Positions 1 to 4,899 of a stretch of DNA of 5,295 nucleotides are shown here, piece after piece. The stretch comes from an uncultured Roseiflexaceae bacterium (GTDB lineage Bacteria; Chloroflexota; Chloroflexia; Chloroflexales; Roseiflexaceae), in NCBI GenBank assembly GCA_903932805.1, contig CAIZHO010000233.1:1-5295 (forward strand), given 5' to 3'. Position numbers and translations under genes: made by a program. Position 1 is the first letter of the stretch, and each line of letters starts with the position of its first letter. The notes under the pieces are model-generated. The model was not told where the DNA came from and made no database searches. It worked only from the letters and a program-made list of their open reading frames with translations.

Positions 1-2
1 AA

Positions 3-599
3 CTCACCGCCATGGGATCACTGATGGCGCACCTGCATCGACACACCGCGCAGTGGAGTCCACCGCCCGGCGCTTCATTCCCGTCGTTGACCCACATCCT
101 GATGAACAGTACCGACATCCTCATGACATCGACGCATTCCTGCCTGACACCGGCGCTGCGTGATTGCATGGCGCGCGTCATTGAGCGCATCCAACCGCAC
201 TACGAAGGCCTCGGTCAGAGTCAACCGACTCAGGTCATCCATGCCGATCTGCATGGCTACAACGTGCTCTGGCATGAGCAGCGTATCGCAGTCATCGACT
301 TCGACGACGCCGGCATCGGCTGGCCAATCCAAGACCTCGCCATCTGTGCCTACCATCTGCGTACCAATCCTGGCGCAGAGGCGTACGTCAATGCCGGGTA
401 CCAACAGATTGCACCGTTGCCCATTTGTGACCCGGCGGCGTTCGAGGCACAGCTCATCGCACGCGGCATCCTGATGCTCAACGATGTCCTCGGCTCACCG
501 ATCGCGGCCGATATCGAATTCGCCCCCGTCTACGCCGAACGGCTGCTGCGACGCATGGCGTGTTACCTCGACACCGGGGTATTCCAGATGCTGATGTAA
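3..599 (+). CDS. Phosphotransferase of the APH/choline-kinase fold, C-terminal part (5' truncated)
   Basis: Members of this family transfer the gamma-phosphate of ATP to a small-molecule hydroxyl or, in SrkA-like members, to a protein; the substrate cannot be told here. The frame is open to the window edge, with L-T-A before the first ATG at position 12. That ATG lies inside a helix typical of the middle of the family (GSLMAHLHRH), so the true start is upstream and about 195 C-terminal residues are seen. Counting from that Met, the catalytic loop is HADLHGYN (77-84, Brenner-type HxDxxxxN with D79 as base and N84 as metal ligand). The Mg-binding segment is IDFDDAG (95-101, D96), followed by the usual WPIQDLA helix. 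The DFDDA-plus-IQDL combination is closest to SrkA/homoserine-kinase-II-like enzymes rather than to true aminoglycoside resistance kinases. The stop is TAA, about 100 bp before a strong hairpin. Family call is firm; substrate unknown. Confidence 0.9.
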   Translation, partial: LTAMGSLMAHLHRHTAQWSPPPGASFPSLTHILMNSTDILMTSTHSCLTPALRDCMARVIERIQPHYEGLGQSQPTQVIHADLHGYNVLWHEQRIAVIDFDDAGIGWPIQDLAICAYHLRTNPGAEAYVNAGYQQIAPLPICDPAAFEAQLIARGILMLNDVLGSPIAADIEFAPVYAERLLRRMACYLDTGVFQMLM

Positions 600-698
600 G
601 CAACGACGAGCGCGTGCACACACGTGATCTGACAGCATCCGTCCCACGCACATCGAGCCTCGCCACTCCCACACCATGGGACAGATGTGCATCATATG

Positions 699-734
699 AA
701 AACAGCCCCGTTCCAGTACGGAACGGGGCTGTTT
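699..734. terminator. Bidirectional intrinsic terminator between convergent genes
   Basis: A perfect 15-bp inverted repeat (arms 700-714 and 720-734) encloses a 5-nt loop, AGTAC. The stem core is GC-rich (CAGCCCCGTTCC) with A residues on the left flank and TTT on the right. It therefore works as an intrinsic terminator in both directions, although the U-tracts are short (three on the plus strand, four on the minus). It lies 11 nt after the stop of the minus-strand DUF4013 gene and about 100 nt after the stop of the plus-strand phosphotransferase. The remaining bases from 600 to 745 show no ORF or other element I can support. Confidence 0.85.
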
Positions 735-745
735 GCGGTGAAGTG

Positions 746-1486
746 TCATCTTTCTGTCGGACGTTCGTTCCCAAGCAGTGGGCGGGCGTGTTCCGAGTCC
801 TGGAGTCCTTGGTTTACTTCACCGTAGATCAGCATCGTGCCAATGTGGGCATAGACCAAACTGCTGAACACCATCCATATCAAAATGAGTGCGCCGGTCA
901 CGCCCCATACCGAATCGAGCCGCAACACCAGCGGTACCAGTGCAGCAAAGACCAACGGTGCGATGTACAGCGGCAGACTATGGATGCGCGCTTTGGCGTA
1001 GTATCGCCGTGCATGTGGTCGCAACGCCTCGCGCAGGGGGAACGACGTGAGTGCCCGTTCTGGACCGCTATCATCCAAATAGACCAAACGACCCACGGCC
1101 GACACGCCCGTCAAAAAAATAAACAGCCACCAGGCGATGAGTGCCCCACCGATGATACCCAAGATGCCGAACTGACCCTCGTCAGAGCGTGCCATCAGCA
1201 TCGTCAGGCCGCCACAAAAAAAGAGCAAACCCATCAACATCAGCGGCATCATGAAGTAGACGAAATCGACCAACACCGCAAACAAGCCCATCAACCAGCG
1301 TGTCGTCCAATCGTAGAACGGCGGCAATGGCGATGCATATCCCTTGCGTGTATTGTCCATGTGTTCGACCACGAGGCCGGCTGCCAGCGGGTGCCCAAAC
1401 AGCGTCAGGCTAAACAGCCCACCCAGTCCGATGGCATGCCACCAGCGCTTGTCTGCATGAATGGTCCGGAGTGCACGACGAAGCAT
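746..1486 (-). CDS. DUF4013-like polytopic membrane protein
   Basis: A 246-residue inner-membrane protein of unknown function. It has about five hydrophobic stretches, near residues 17-40, 64-98 (long enough for one or two helices), 106-127, 169-189 and 194-216. A basic amphipathic N-terminus (MLRRALRTIHADKRWW) and a charged C-terminal tail flank them. The segment GYASPLPPFYDWTTRWLMGL (49-68) matches the family pattern of a glycine-tyrosine, a short loop, LPxWxx and a following helix, which I recognise as DUF4013 (a family of bacterial and archaeal membrane proteins with no assigned role). The ATG at 1486 is preceded by AAGGGTG about 6 nt upstream. The gene starts 12 nt after the stop of the 77-residue protein gene, in the same frame, so the two are almost certainly cotranscribed. 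A terminator hairpin follows 11 nt after its TGA stop. Membrane protein is certain; the DUF4013 assignment is from memory of the motif. Confidence 0.8.
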   Translation of the reverse strand: MLRRALRTIHADKRWWHAIGLGGLFSLTLFGHPLAAGLVVEHMDNTRKGYASPLPPFYDWTTRWLMGLFAVLVDFVYFMMPLMLMGLLFFCGGLTMLMARSDEGQFGILGIIGGALIAWWLFIFLTGVSAVGRLVYLDDSGPERALTSFPLREALRPHARRYYAKARIHSLPLYIAPLVFAALVPLVLRLDSVWGVTGALILIWMVFSSLVYAHIGTMLIYGEVNQGLQDSEHARPLLGNERPTER

Positions 1487-1498
1487 GGTGTCACCCTT

Positions 1499-1732
1499 CT
1501 AGATCCCCAACATATCGTCGTCGCTGGCTGAGGGTTTGGTTTTGACTTGGGCCTGCTGGTAGCGCGCCCACAATTGCGCTTCTTGGGCGGCGGCTGCTTC
1601 GCGCGCAGTTTTGACAATCTGCCCGACAAAGCTCGCCGGGTCGTCCAATTTGCCGATACGCCGTAGCCACAAGTACCCAACCACACTGCCGGCCAACAGC
1701 CCAAACAGCAATCCGATAATGAATCGTCGCAT
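1499..1732 (-). CDS. Small single-pass membrane protein, 77 residues, function unknown
   Basis: The protein has one N-terminal glycine-rich transmembrane helix (FIIGLLFGLLAGSVVGYLWL, about residues 4-23) followed by RR. Its hydrophilic, alanine- and glutamine-rich, probably helical tail (about 35-62) ends in an acidic SDDDML segment. Positive charges on both sides of the helix leave the topology open. The arrangement recalls YtxH-like small anchored proteins, but there is not enough sequence to assign it. I chose the ATG at 1732: GAGAGGTG sits about 5 nt upstream of it. An in-frame GTG at 1747 overlaps that site and has only T-rich terminator sequence upstream. The gene lies 60 nt after the thrS stop and 12 nt before the DUF4013 start, so it is the middle gene of a thrS-led cluster. 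Its pairing with a membrane protein suggests, but does not show, that the two act together. Confidence 0.75.
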   Translation of the reverse strand: MRRFIIGLLFGLLAGSVVGYLWLRRIGKLDDPASFVGQIVKTAREAAAAQEAQLWARYQQAQVKTKPSASDDDMLGI

Positions 1733-1737
1733 GGTGT

Positions 1738-1745
1738 CACCTCTC
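1738..1745 (-). promoter_or_regulatory. Ribosome binding site deciding the start of the 77-residue protein
   Basis: Minus strand reads GAGAGGTG, then ACACC, then ATG. This good Shine-Dalgarno match places the start at 1732 and not at the in-frame GTG (1747), which overlaps the site itself. The same block, GGTGACACCATGC, is repeated exactly at the start of the next gene (1485-1497). Confidence 0.7.
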
Positions 1746-1749
1746 ACTC

Positions 1750-1787
1750 AAAAAATCCGCACCGCCGCAGACGCGACGGTGCGGATT
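1750..1787 (-). terminator. Intrinsic terminator of thrS
   Basis: An 11-bp perfect GC-rich stem (AATCCGCACCG at 1754-1764 pairs with 1777-1787) can be extended after one mismatch by CGC/GCG (1766-1768 with 1773-1775) around an AGAC loop. On the minus strand it runs directly into six T (1755-1750), the classical form of a Rho-independent terminator. It begins 5 nt beyond the thrS stop codon and ends only a few bases before the ribosome binding site of the next gene. The downstream pair must therefore be reached by read-through or from a promoter within thrS. Confidence 0.9.
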
Positions 1788-1792
1788 AGGCA

Positions 1793-3574
1793 TTAAGACT
1801 TAGCTGCGATTTCGGCCTGTGCACGTGCGATGAAATCGTCCACCGCGATGGCTCCGAGGTCTTCGCCGCTCCGAGTACGCACGGCAATGGCACCGGCTGC
1901 TGCTTCGCGGTCGCCCACGATGAGCATGTAGGGTACTTTTTGCATCTGCGCATCGCGAATCTTGGCCTGCATGCGGTCGCGGCCCATGTTGACCTCGACG
2001 CGCATCCCCAAGGCGGCCATTTTGGCCTTTACCGCAAGGGCAAACTCGCTGTGCTTTTCGTCCGAAATAGGGATGATGACCGCCTGAATCGGTGCCAACC
2101 AGAGCGGGAAGGCGCCCGCGAAGTGCTCGATCATCACTGCCATGAAGCGCTCGGTCGAGCCGGTCACGGCGCGGTGGATCAGCACAGGCGTGTGCATCTG
2201 GCTGTCTTCGCCCACGTATTCGACGCCCAGGCGCGCCGGCTGGATGAAGTCGATCTGGATGGTCGACAACTGCCACTCACGGCCCAGCACGTCCTTGGCC
2301 AAGAAGTCGGCTTTGGGGCCGTAGAACGCTGCCTCGCCCTCGACGGCCTCGTACGAAACGCCGTTGGCGTCCAAGGCGCTTTTGAGGGCGGCCGTGGCGC
2401 GCTCCCACTTGTCGTCATCGTTGACAAACTTGCCTTCGTTGCCGCGGAGCGACAAGCGCACGCGGTAGTCCGACAAGGTGTAGGTCGTCAAGACTTCTTT
2501 GATGAGCTTCAGACAGCGGCTGAACTCTTCTTGGATCTGGTCGGGCGTACAAAAGACATGGCAGTCGTCTTGGGTCAACGAACGTACGCGCGTCAGACCG
2601 CTGAGCGCACCGCTATCTTCGTAGCGGTATAGCGTGGCGAACTCGGCGAAGCGCATCGGCAGCTCACGGTATGAGTGACGACCCATTTCTTTGAACAGCG
2701 TCATGTGTGACGGGCAGTTCATTGGCTTGAGGCGGAACACCGAATCGCCATCGACCATCGGCGGGAACATCGAATCGCGGTAGTTGTCGTAGTGACCCGA
2801 CTTGTGATACAGCGTCTCTTTGACCAGATGGCCGGTCCAGACATGCTGGTAGCCGTGGCGCGTCTGCGCCTCGCGCACATAGGACTCCATTTGGTAGCGG
2901 ATCATTTCGCCCTTGGGGGTGAACAACGGCAGGCCGGCACCGACGTCTTCGGAGAAGTAGAACAAGCCCAGTTCGCGACCCAGCTTGCGATGGTCGCGGC
3001 GCTTGGCTTCTTCGAGTTGGAACAAGTACTTCTCGAGGTCTGCCTTCGATTCCCACGCCGTCGCATAGATGCGCTGGAGTTGCGGGCGCTTTTCGTCACC
3101 ACGCCAGTAGGCACCGGCGACGCTCATCAACTTGAAGCCGTCAGCGGGGATTTCTTTGGTGTTAGCCACGTGTGGGCCACGGCACAAATCCTCGAACGTG
3201 TCTTGTTTGTAGGTCGAAATGACGACCGCACTGCTGTTGGCGGCTCCGCCGTTTTCGTCCTGCCCGGCTGCCAAACCGTCGATGAGCTCGAGCTTGTAGG
3301 CTTGATCGGCGAAAATCTGGCGCGCTTCGGCGGCACTCACTTCGCGGTACACAAAAGCGTGTTTGCCGTTGATGATGCGGCGCATGCGTGACTCGATGTC
3401 GGCCAGATCGTCTGGCGTCAAGGCGCGCGGGAGGTCGAAGTCATAATAAAAGCCGTCGTCGATCGGCGGACCGATGGCGATACTGGCAGCGGGGAAAATC
3501 TCGCGCACTGCTTGCGCCATCACGTGCGCCGCCGAGTGGCGAATTTTGTAGAGTTGGTCGTGCACAGCTGACAT
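1793..3574 (-). CDS. thrS: Threonyl-tRNA synthetase without the N-terminal TGS domain
   Basis: Class II aminoacyl-tRNA synthetase that activates threonine with ATP and charges tRNA-Thr in the cytoplasm. The 593 residues compare with about 642 in E. coli. The missing part is the N-terminal TGS domain: the protein starts directly at the editing domain, whose motif HSAAH (H13, H17) pairs with CRGPH (C131, H135) to hydrolyse Ser-tRNA-Thr. The catalytic core (about 200-490) shows KSGHYDNY, MNCPSH (E. coli has MNCPGH), the motif 2 region LYRYEDSGALSGLTRVR with R317, TQDDCHVF, and motif 3 HRAVTGSTERF. The predicted zinc ligands are C287, H339 and H467. The anticodon-binding domain (about 496-593) contains VEVNMGRDRMQAKIR and YMLIVGDRE. 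The ATG at 3574 has GAGGAG 9 nt upstream, and translation from it gives the complete editing motif, so the gene is not 5' truncated in the window. It is first in a minus-strand cluster and has its own terminator. Confidence 0.98.
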   Translation of the reverse strand: MSAVHDQLYKIRHSAAHVMAQAVREIFPAASIAIGPPIDDGFYYDFDLPRALTPDDLADIESRMRRIINGKHAFVYREVSAAEARQIFADQAYKLELIDGLAAGQDENGGAANSSAVVISTYKQDTFEDLCRGPHVANTKEIPADGFKLMSVAGAYWRGDEKRPQLQRIYATAWESKADLEKYLFQLEEAKRRDHRKLGRELGLFYFSEDVGAGLPLFTPKGEMIRYQMESYVREAQTRHGYQHVWTGHLVKETLYHKSGHYDNYRDSMFPPMVDGDSVFRLKPMNCPSHMTLFKEMGRHSYRELPMRFAEFATLYRYEDSGALSGLTRVRSLTQDDCHVFCTPDQIQEEFSRCLKLIKEVLTTYTLSDYRVRLSLRGNEGKFVNDDDKWERATAALKSALDANGVSYEAVEGEAAFYGPKADFLAKDVLGREWQLSTIQIDFIQPARLGVEYVGEDSQMHTPVLIHRAVTGSTERFMAVMIEHFAGAFPLWLAPIQAVIIPISDEKHSEFALAVKAKMAALGMRVEVNMGRDRMQAKIRDAQMQKVPYMLIVGDREAAAGAIAVRTRSGEDLGAIAVDDFIARAQAEIAAKS

Positions 3575-3593
3575 GCCCTTTGGCTCCTCACAT

Positions 3594-3613
3594 ACAGATA
3601 CCTGTTTATCTGT
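3594..3613 (-). promoter_or_regulatory. Inverted repeat at the predicted thrS transcript start
   Basis: ACAGATA (3594-3600) and TATCTGT (3607-3613) form a perfect 7-bp inverted repeat with a 6-nt spacer. It begins about where transcription from the adjacent -10 box would start and ends about 5 nt before the GAGGAG ribosome binding site (3584-3589). It could be a 5'-end RNA hairpin or a DNA operator. The loop in the RNA (AACAGG) does not contain a Thr-type anticodon, so an E. coli-style tRNA-mimic operator is not supported. Confidence 0.4.
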
Positions 3614-3617
3614 CTCT

Positions 3618-3623
3618 ATTCTA
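3618..3623 (-). promoter_or_regulatory. Candidate -10 box of thrS
   Basis: The minus strand reads TAGAAT (5 of 6 to TATAAT), placing the transcript start near 3611 with a leader of about 37 nt. The region 16-18 bp upstream (TTTTCTG, around 3641-3647) is a poor -35 match and borders the repeat element. An A-tract lies in the spacer. Plausible but unproven. Confidence 0.5.
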
Positions 3624-3646
3624 CCACGTGCGATTTTTTACAGAAA

Positions 3647-3701
3647 ACGGGCGAGGTGTTGGGGTTTACGGGCGAGGTGTTGAAGTCTACGGGCGACGTC
3701 G
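3647..3701. repeat. Three 21-bp-period direct repeats (ACGGGCGA...)
   Basis: ACGGGCGAGGTGTTG begins at 3647 and again, identical over 15 bases, at 3668. A third copy starts at 3689 and keeps ACGGGCGA before changing to CGTCG. The exact 21-bp spacing corresponds to two helical turns. The third copy forms the left arm of the adjacent palindrome. The block is intergenic, in the divergent thrS/VOC region, and shows no coding potential. Confidence 0.8.
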
Positions 3702-3736
3702 TCATGCCCCGCGTAGCGGGGTACGTCGCCCGTAGA
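3686..3736. repeat. Nested palindrome, probable dispersed intergenic repeat element
   Basis: A perfect 14-bp outer inverted repeat (TCTACGGGCGACGT at 3686-3699 with 3723-3736) encloses an inner hairpin CCCCGC-GTA-GCGGGG (3707-3721). A small asymmetric bulge, CGTCATG, lies on one side. There is no T-tract, so it is not a normal terminator. It has the look of a REP- or MITE-like palindromic unit of the kind found scattered in Chloroflexota genomes (inference; copies elsewhere cannot be seen from this window). Confidence 0.75.
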
Positions 3737-3773
3737 TGATAGACTCATAGCATACACAACCATCAAAGGTACA

Positions 3774-3804
3774 CCCATGACCCTCACCCTCACCCTTGTC
3801 ACCC
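3774..3804 (-). other. G-quadruplex-capable C-rich repeat over a start codon
   Basis: Five CCC tracts (3774, 3781, 3787, 3793 and 3802) are separated by 4, 3, 3 and 6 bases. The minus (template) strand thus carries five GGG runs that fit the usual G3N1-7 quadruplex pattern. On the plus strand this is the ACCCTC repeat that encodes the TLTLTL start of the VOC protein. Structure formation is a prediction only. Confidence 0.45.
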
Positions 3805-4163
3805 TCGTCGTGCCCGAATACGACGCAGCCATTGCCTATTACACCGGCACCCTTGGCTTTGTGCTGCTCGAAGACACACCGCTCAGCGCGACCAAACGCT
3901 GGGTGCGCGTGGCGCCATCCCCGAACAGTGCGGCATTTTTGTTGGCGCAAGCGGCCACACCCGCACAACACGCCGCAATCGGCAACCAGACCGGTGGCCG
4001 CGTGGCGTTCTTTCTGACGACCGACGATTTTGCCCAGACCTATGCACGCTACCAGACCGCCGGCGTGCTGTTCCGCGAACAACCGCGCCACGAAGCATAC
4101 GGCTGGGTTGTGCAGTTCACGGATTGCTACGGCAACCACTGGGATCTGATTGGACCAGAATAG
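3777..4163 (+). CDS. VOC (glyoxalase/bleomycin-resistance/dioxygenase fold) family protein
   Basis: A complete 128-residue cytoplasmic protein made of two beta-alpha-beta-beta-beta modules, about residues 4-57 and 74-125. Recognisable family blocks are the opening strand VTLVVPEYDAAIAYYTGTLG (8-27), EDTPL and KRWVRVAP (32-47), AAIGNQTGGRVAFFL (66-80), TTDDFAQTY (81-89) and FTDCYGNHWDLIGP near the C-terminus. Members of this clade are usually small stand-alone proteins annotated only as glyoxalase-like. The metal-ligand His of the first strand in glyoxalase I is not evident, and the usual final Glu (WEL) is Asp here (WDL), so enzymatic activity cannot be inferred. AAAGGT lies 6 nt before the ATG. 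The gene is divergent from thrS and ends 15 nt before a hairpin terminator. No partner gene is evident. Confidence 0.92.
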   Translation: MTLTLTLVTLVVPEYDAAIAYYTGTLGFVLLEDTPLSATKRWVRVAPSPNSAAFLLAQAATPAQHAAIGNQTGGRVAFFLTTDDFAQTYARYQTAGVLFREQPRHEAYGWVVQFTDCYGNHWDLIGPE

Positions 4164-4178
4164 TATCTGTATGGATGC

Positions 4179-4213
4179 AAAGAACCCATGGTGCTGCGCA
4201 CCATGGGTTCTTT
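4179..4213. terminator. Bidirectional hairpin terminator between convergent genes
   Basis: A perfect 16-bp inverted repeat (4179-4194 with 4198-4213) has a 3-base loop, TGC, with AAAGAACCC at its base and GGGTTCTTT on the far side. It is 15 nt after the VOC stop and 25 nt after the stop of the opposing gene (4238), so it can serve both. The U-tract is short in both directions, as in the hairpin at 700-734. Confidence 0.85.
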
Positions 4214-4237
4214 CGGTTGATTGCATCGCAACCGGAG

Positions 4238-4744
4238 TTACTCGGCCGCGAAGGTGACTTCCAACGCACCATCGAGCACACGTATCTGCTCGATAGGCGT
4301 CGCACCAGCCAGTTGCTCGTTGATTGCCTGCTGCATGAGCGGGACGATTTGGGTAATGAGGGTGCCCAACATGCCGTCCATCTTGGCGTCTTTGATGACC
4401 ACGAGTCCTTTTTCGGCAACCAAATTACAATGCAACACACCACTCAATGGACCCGCAATCAACTCGACCGCGACGTCGTCCTTGAGGAACGTCACTTTGC
4501 CCACTTTGGCAGGGCTGTCTGCTGGCGTGGTCAGCTTCTCGTTGATCTCGGCCTCAGTAATCGTAACGACCTTGCCTGATACCACTTCAGCCGCTTTAGT
4601 TGGCTCTGCAACGGCGATTGTGGCCGTCGGTGCTACCTCCATCGTCGGCACCGTGGTGTCATTAGCGGCAGGTTGCTGGCCGCTATACCACAAATACCCG
4701 AGTACCAACACTAACAAAATAATCAACAAACGCAGATATTGCAT
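4238..4744 (-). CDS. Membrane-anchored extracytoplasmic protein of unknown function
   Basis: I do not recognise a named family. The 168-residue protein has a short N-terminal hydrophobic segment (LLIILLVLVLGYLWY, about 6-20). A low-complexity Thr/Pro/Ala/Val linker (about 24-54) then leads to a compact domain (56-167). There is no lipobox cysteine, so it is probably a signal-anchored protein with the domain outside the membrane. The domain alternates strands and helices (VVTITEAEINEKL, VTFLKDDVAVEL, LHCNLVAEKGLVVIKDAKMDG, a helix IVPLMQQAINEQLAG, and IRVLDGALEVTF). This pattern recalls lipid- or ligand-binding DUF2993/YpmS-type domains, but that is only a structural guess. The ATG at 4744 has AGAGGA about 4-5 nt upstream. 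The frame stays open to 4837, but those extra residues lack secretion character and have no ribosome binding site. The gene is divergent from the CvpA-like gene and convergent with VOC. Confidence 0.85.
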   Translation of the reverse strand: MQYLRLLIILLVLVLGYLWYSGQQPAANDTTVPTMEVAPTATIAVAEPTKAAEVVSGKVVTITEAEINEKLTTPADSPAKVGKVTFLKDDVAVELIAGPLSGVLHCNLVAEKGLVVIKDAKMDGMLGTLITQIVPLMQQAINEQLAGATPIEQIRVLDGALEVTFAAE

Positions 4745-4820
4745 GATTTCCTCTTTCGTACCGGATTCGTTCGTGCTCCGGTGACCGTATACCCATGGTC
4801 CGTGCCGGTGTTCACTACAA

Positions 4821-4829
4821 ATTGTAACA
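4821..4829 (-). promoter_or_regulatory. Extended -10 promoter for the anchored protein
   Basis: The minus strand reads TGTTACAAT, that is a TGn extension followed by TACAAT (5 of 6 to consensus). The predicted start is near 4814, giving a leader of about 70 nt before the ATG at 4744. No good -35 box is visible, as is common for extended -10 promoters. Confidence 0.55.
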
Positions 4830-4860
4830 TAGCGCATTCAGACGATAGAAAAGCACTGTA

Positions 4861-4869
4861 TGCTATACT
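4861..4869 (+). promoter_or_regulatory. Extended -10 promoter for the CvpA-like gene
   Basis: TGCTATACT is a TGn extension followed by TATACT (5 of 6). The predicted start is near 4876, giving a short leader of about 24 nt. The -35 region is weak. It is divergent from the minus-strand promoter at 4821-4829, with the two -10 boxes about 40 bp apart, so their upstream regions overlap. Confidence 0.6.
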
Positions 4870-4889
4870 AAACGTGATTTTTGGTGGGC

Positions 4890-4896
4890 GGAGGTG
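4890..4896 (+). promoter_or_regulatory. Ribosome binding site of the CvpA-like gene
   Basis: GGAGGTG is a near-perfect Shine-Dalgarno sequence; its GGAGG core ends 5 nt before the ATG at 4900. It fixes the start of a gene that has no stop codon within the window. Confidence 0.8.
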
Positions 4897-4899
4897 CTG

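Noticed and set aside
600..698. Possible small gene or RNA between the phosphotransferase stop and the terminator
   Set aside because: No start codon with a ribosome binding site gives a convincing peptide, and only a trivial 4-bp hairpin (CGTG/CACG) is visible. It is best read as a 3' untranslated region.
560..1531. Long plus-strand open frame (323 codons) opposite the DUF4013 gene
   Set aside because: It starts inside the phosphotransferase gene, runs through the hairpin terminator and is rich in His, Gln, Arg and Cys in low-quality order. It is the antisense shadow of the real membrane protein, which has helices, a ribosome binding site and family features.
1940..2632. Plus-strand open frame of 230 codons within thrS (and another at 2792-3391)
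   Set aside because: Both are antisense to conserved synthetase motifs, have no ribosome binding site, and arise from the GC-skewed third codon positions of thrS.
3647..3701. Possible CRISPR array from three evenly spaced repeats
   Set aside because: The period is only 21 bp, the spacers would be about 6 bp and partly conserved, and no cas gene is near. It is a short tandem repeat.
3740..3745. TAGACT as a -10 box for the VOC gene
   Set aside because: Only 4 of 6 match, there is no TG extension, and the -35 position would fall inside the palindrome without any resemblance to TTGACA. I could not support a specific VOC promoter.
3702..4226. Minus-strand open frame of 174 codons across the VOC gene
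   Set aside because: It overlaps the palindrome and terminator and is fully antisense to a recognisable VOC protein, so it is a shadow frame.
4124..4784. Plus-strand frames opposite the anchored protein gene
   Set aside because: They cross the hairpin terminator and have no initiation signal. The minus strand carries a clear anchor, linker and domain with a good ribosome binding site.
4745..4837. N-terminal extension of the anchored protein to an upstream ATG
   Set aside because: The extra 31 residues are polar and charged with no secretion character and no ribosome binding site, and the predicted promoter at 4821-4829 lies within this stretch. The ATG at 4744 fits all signals.
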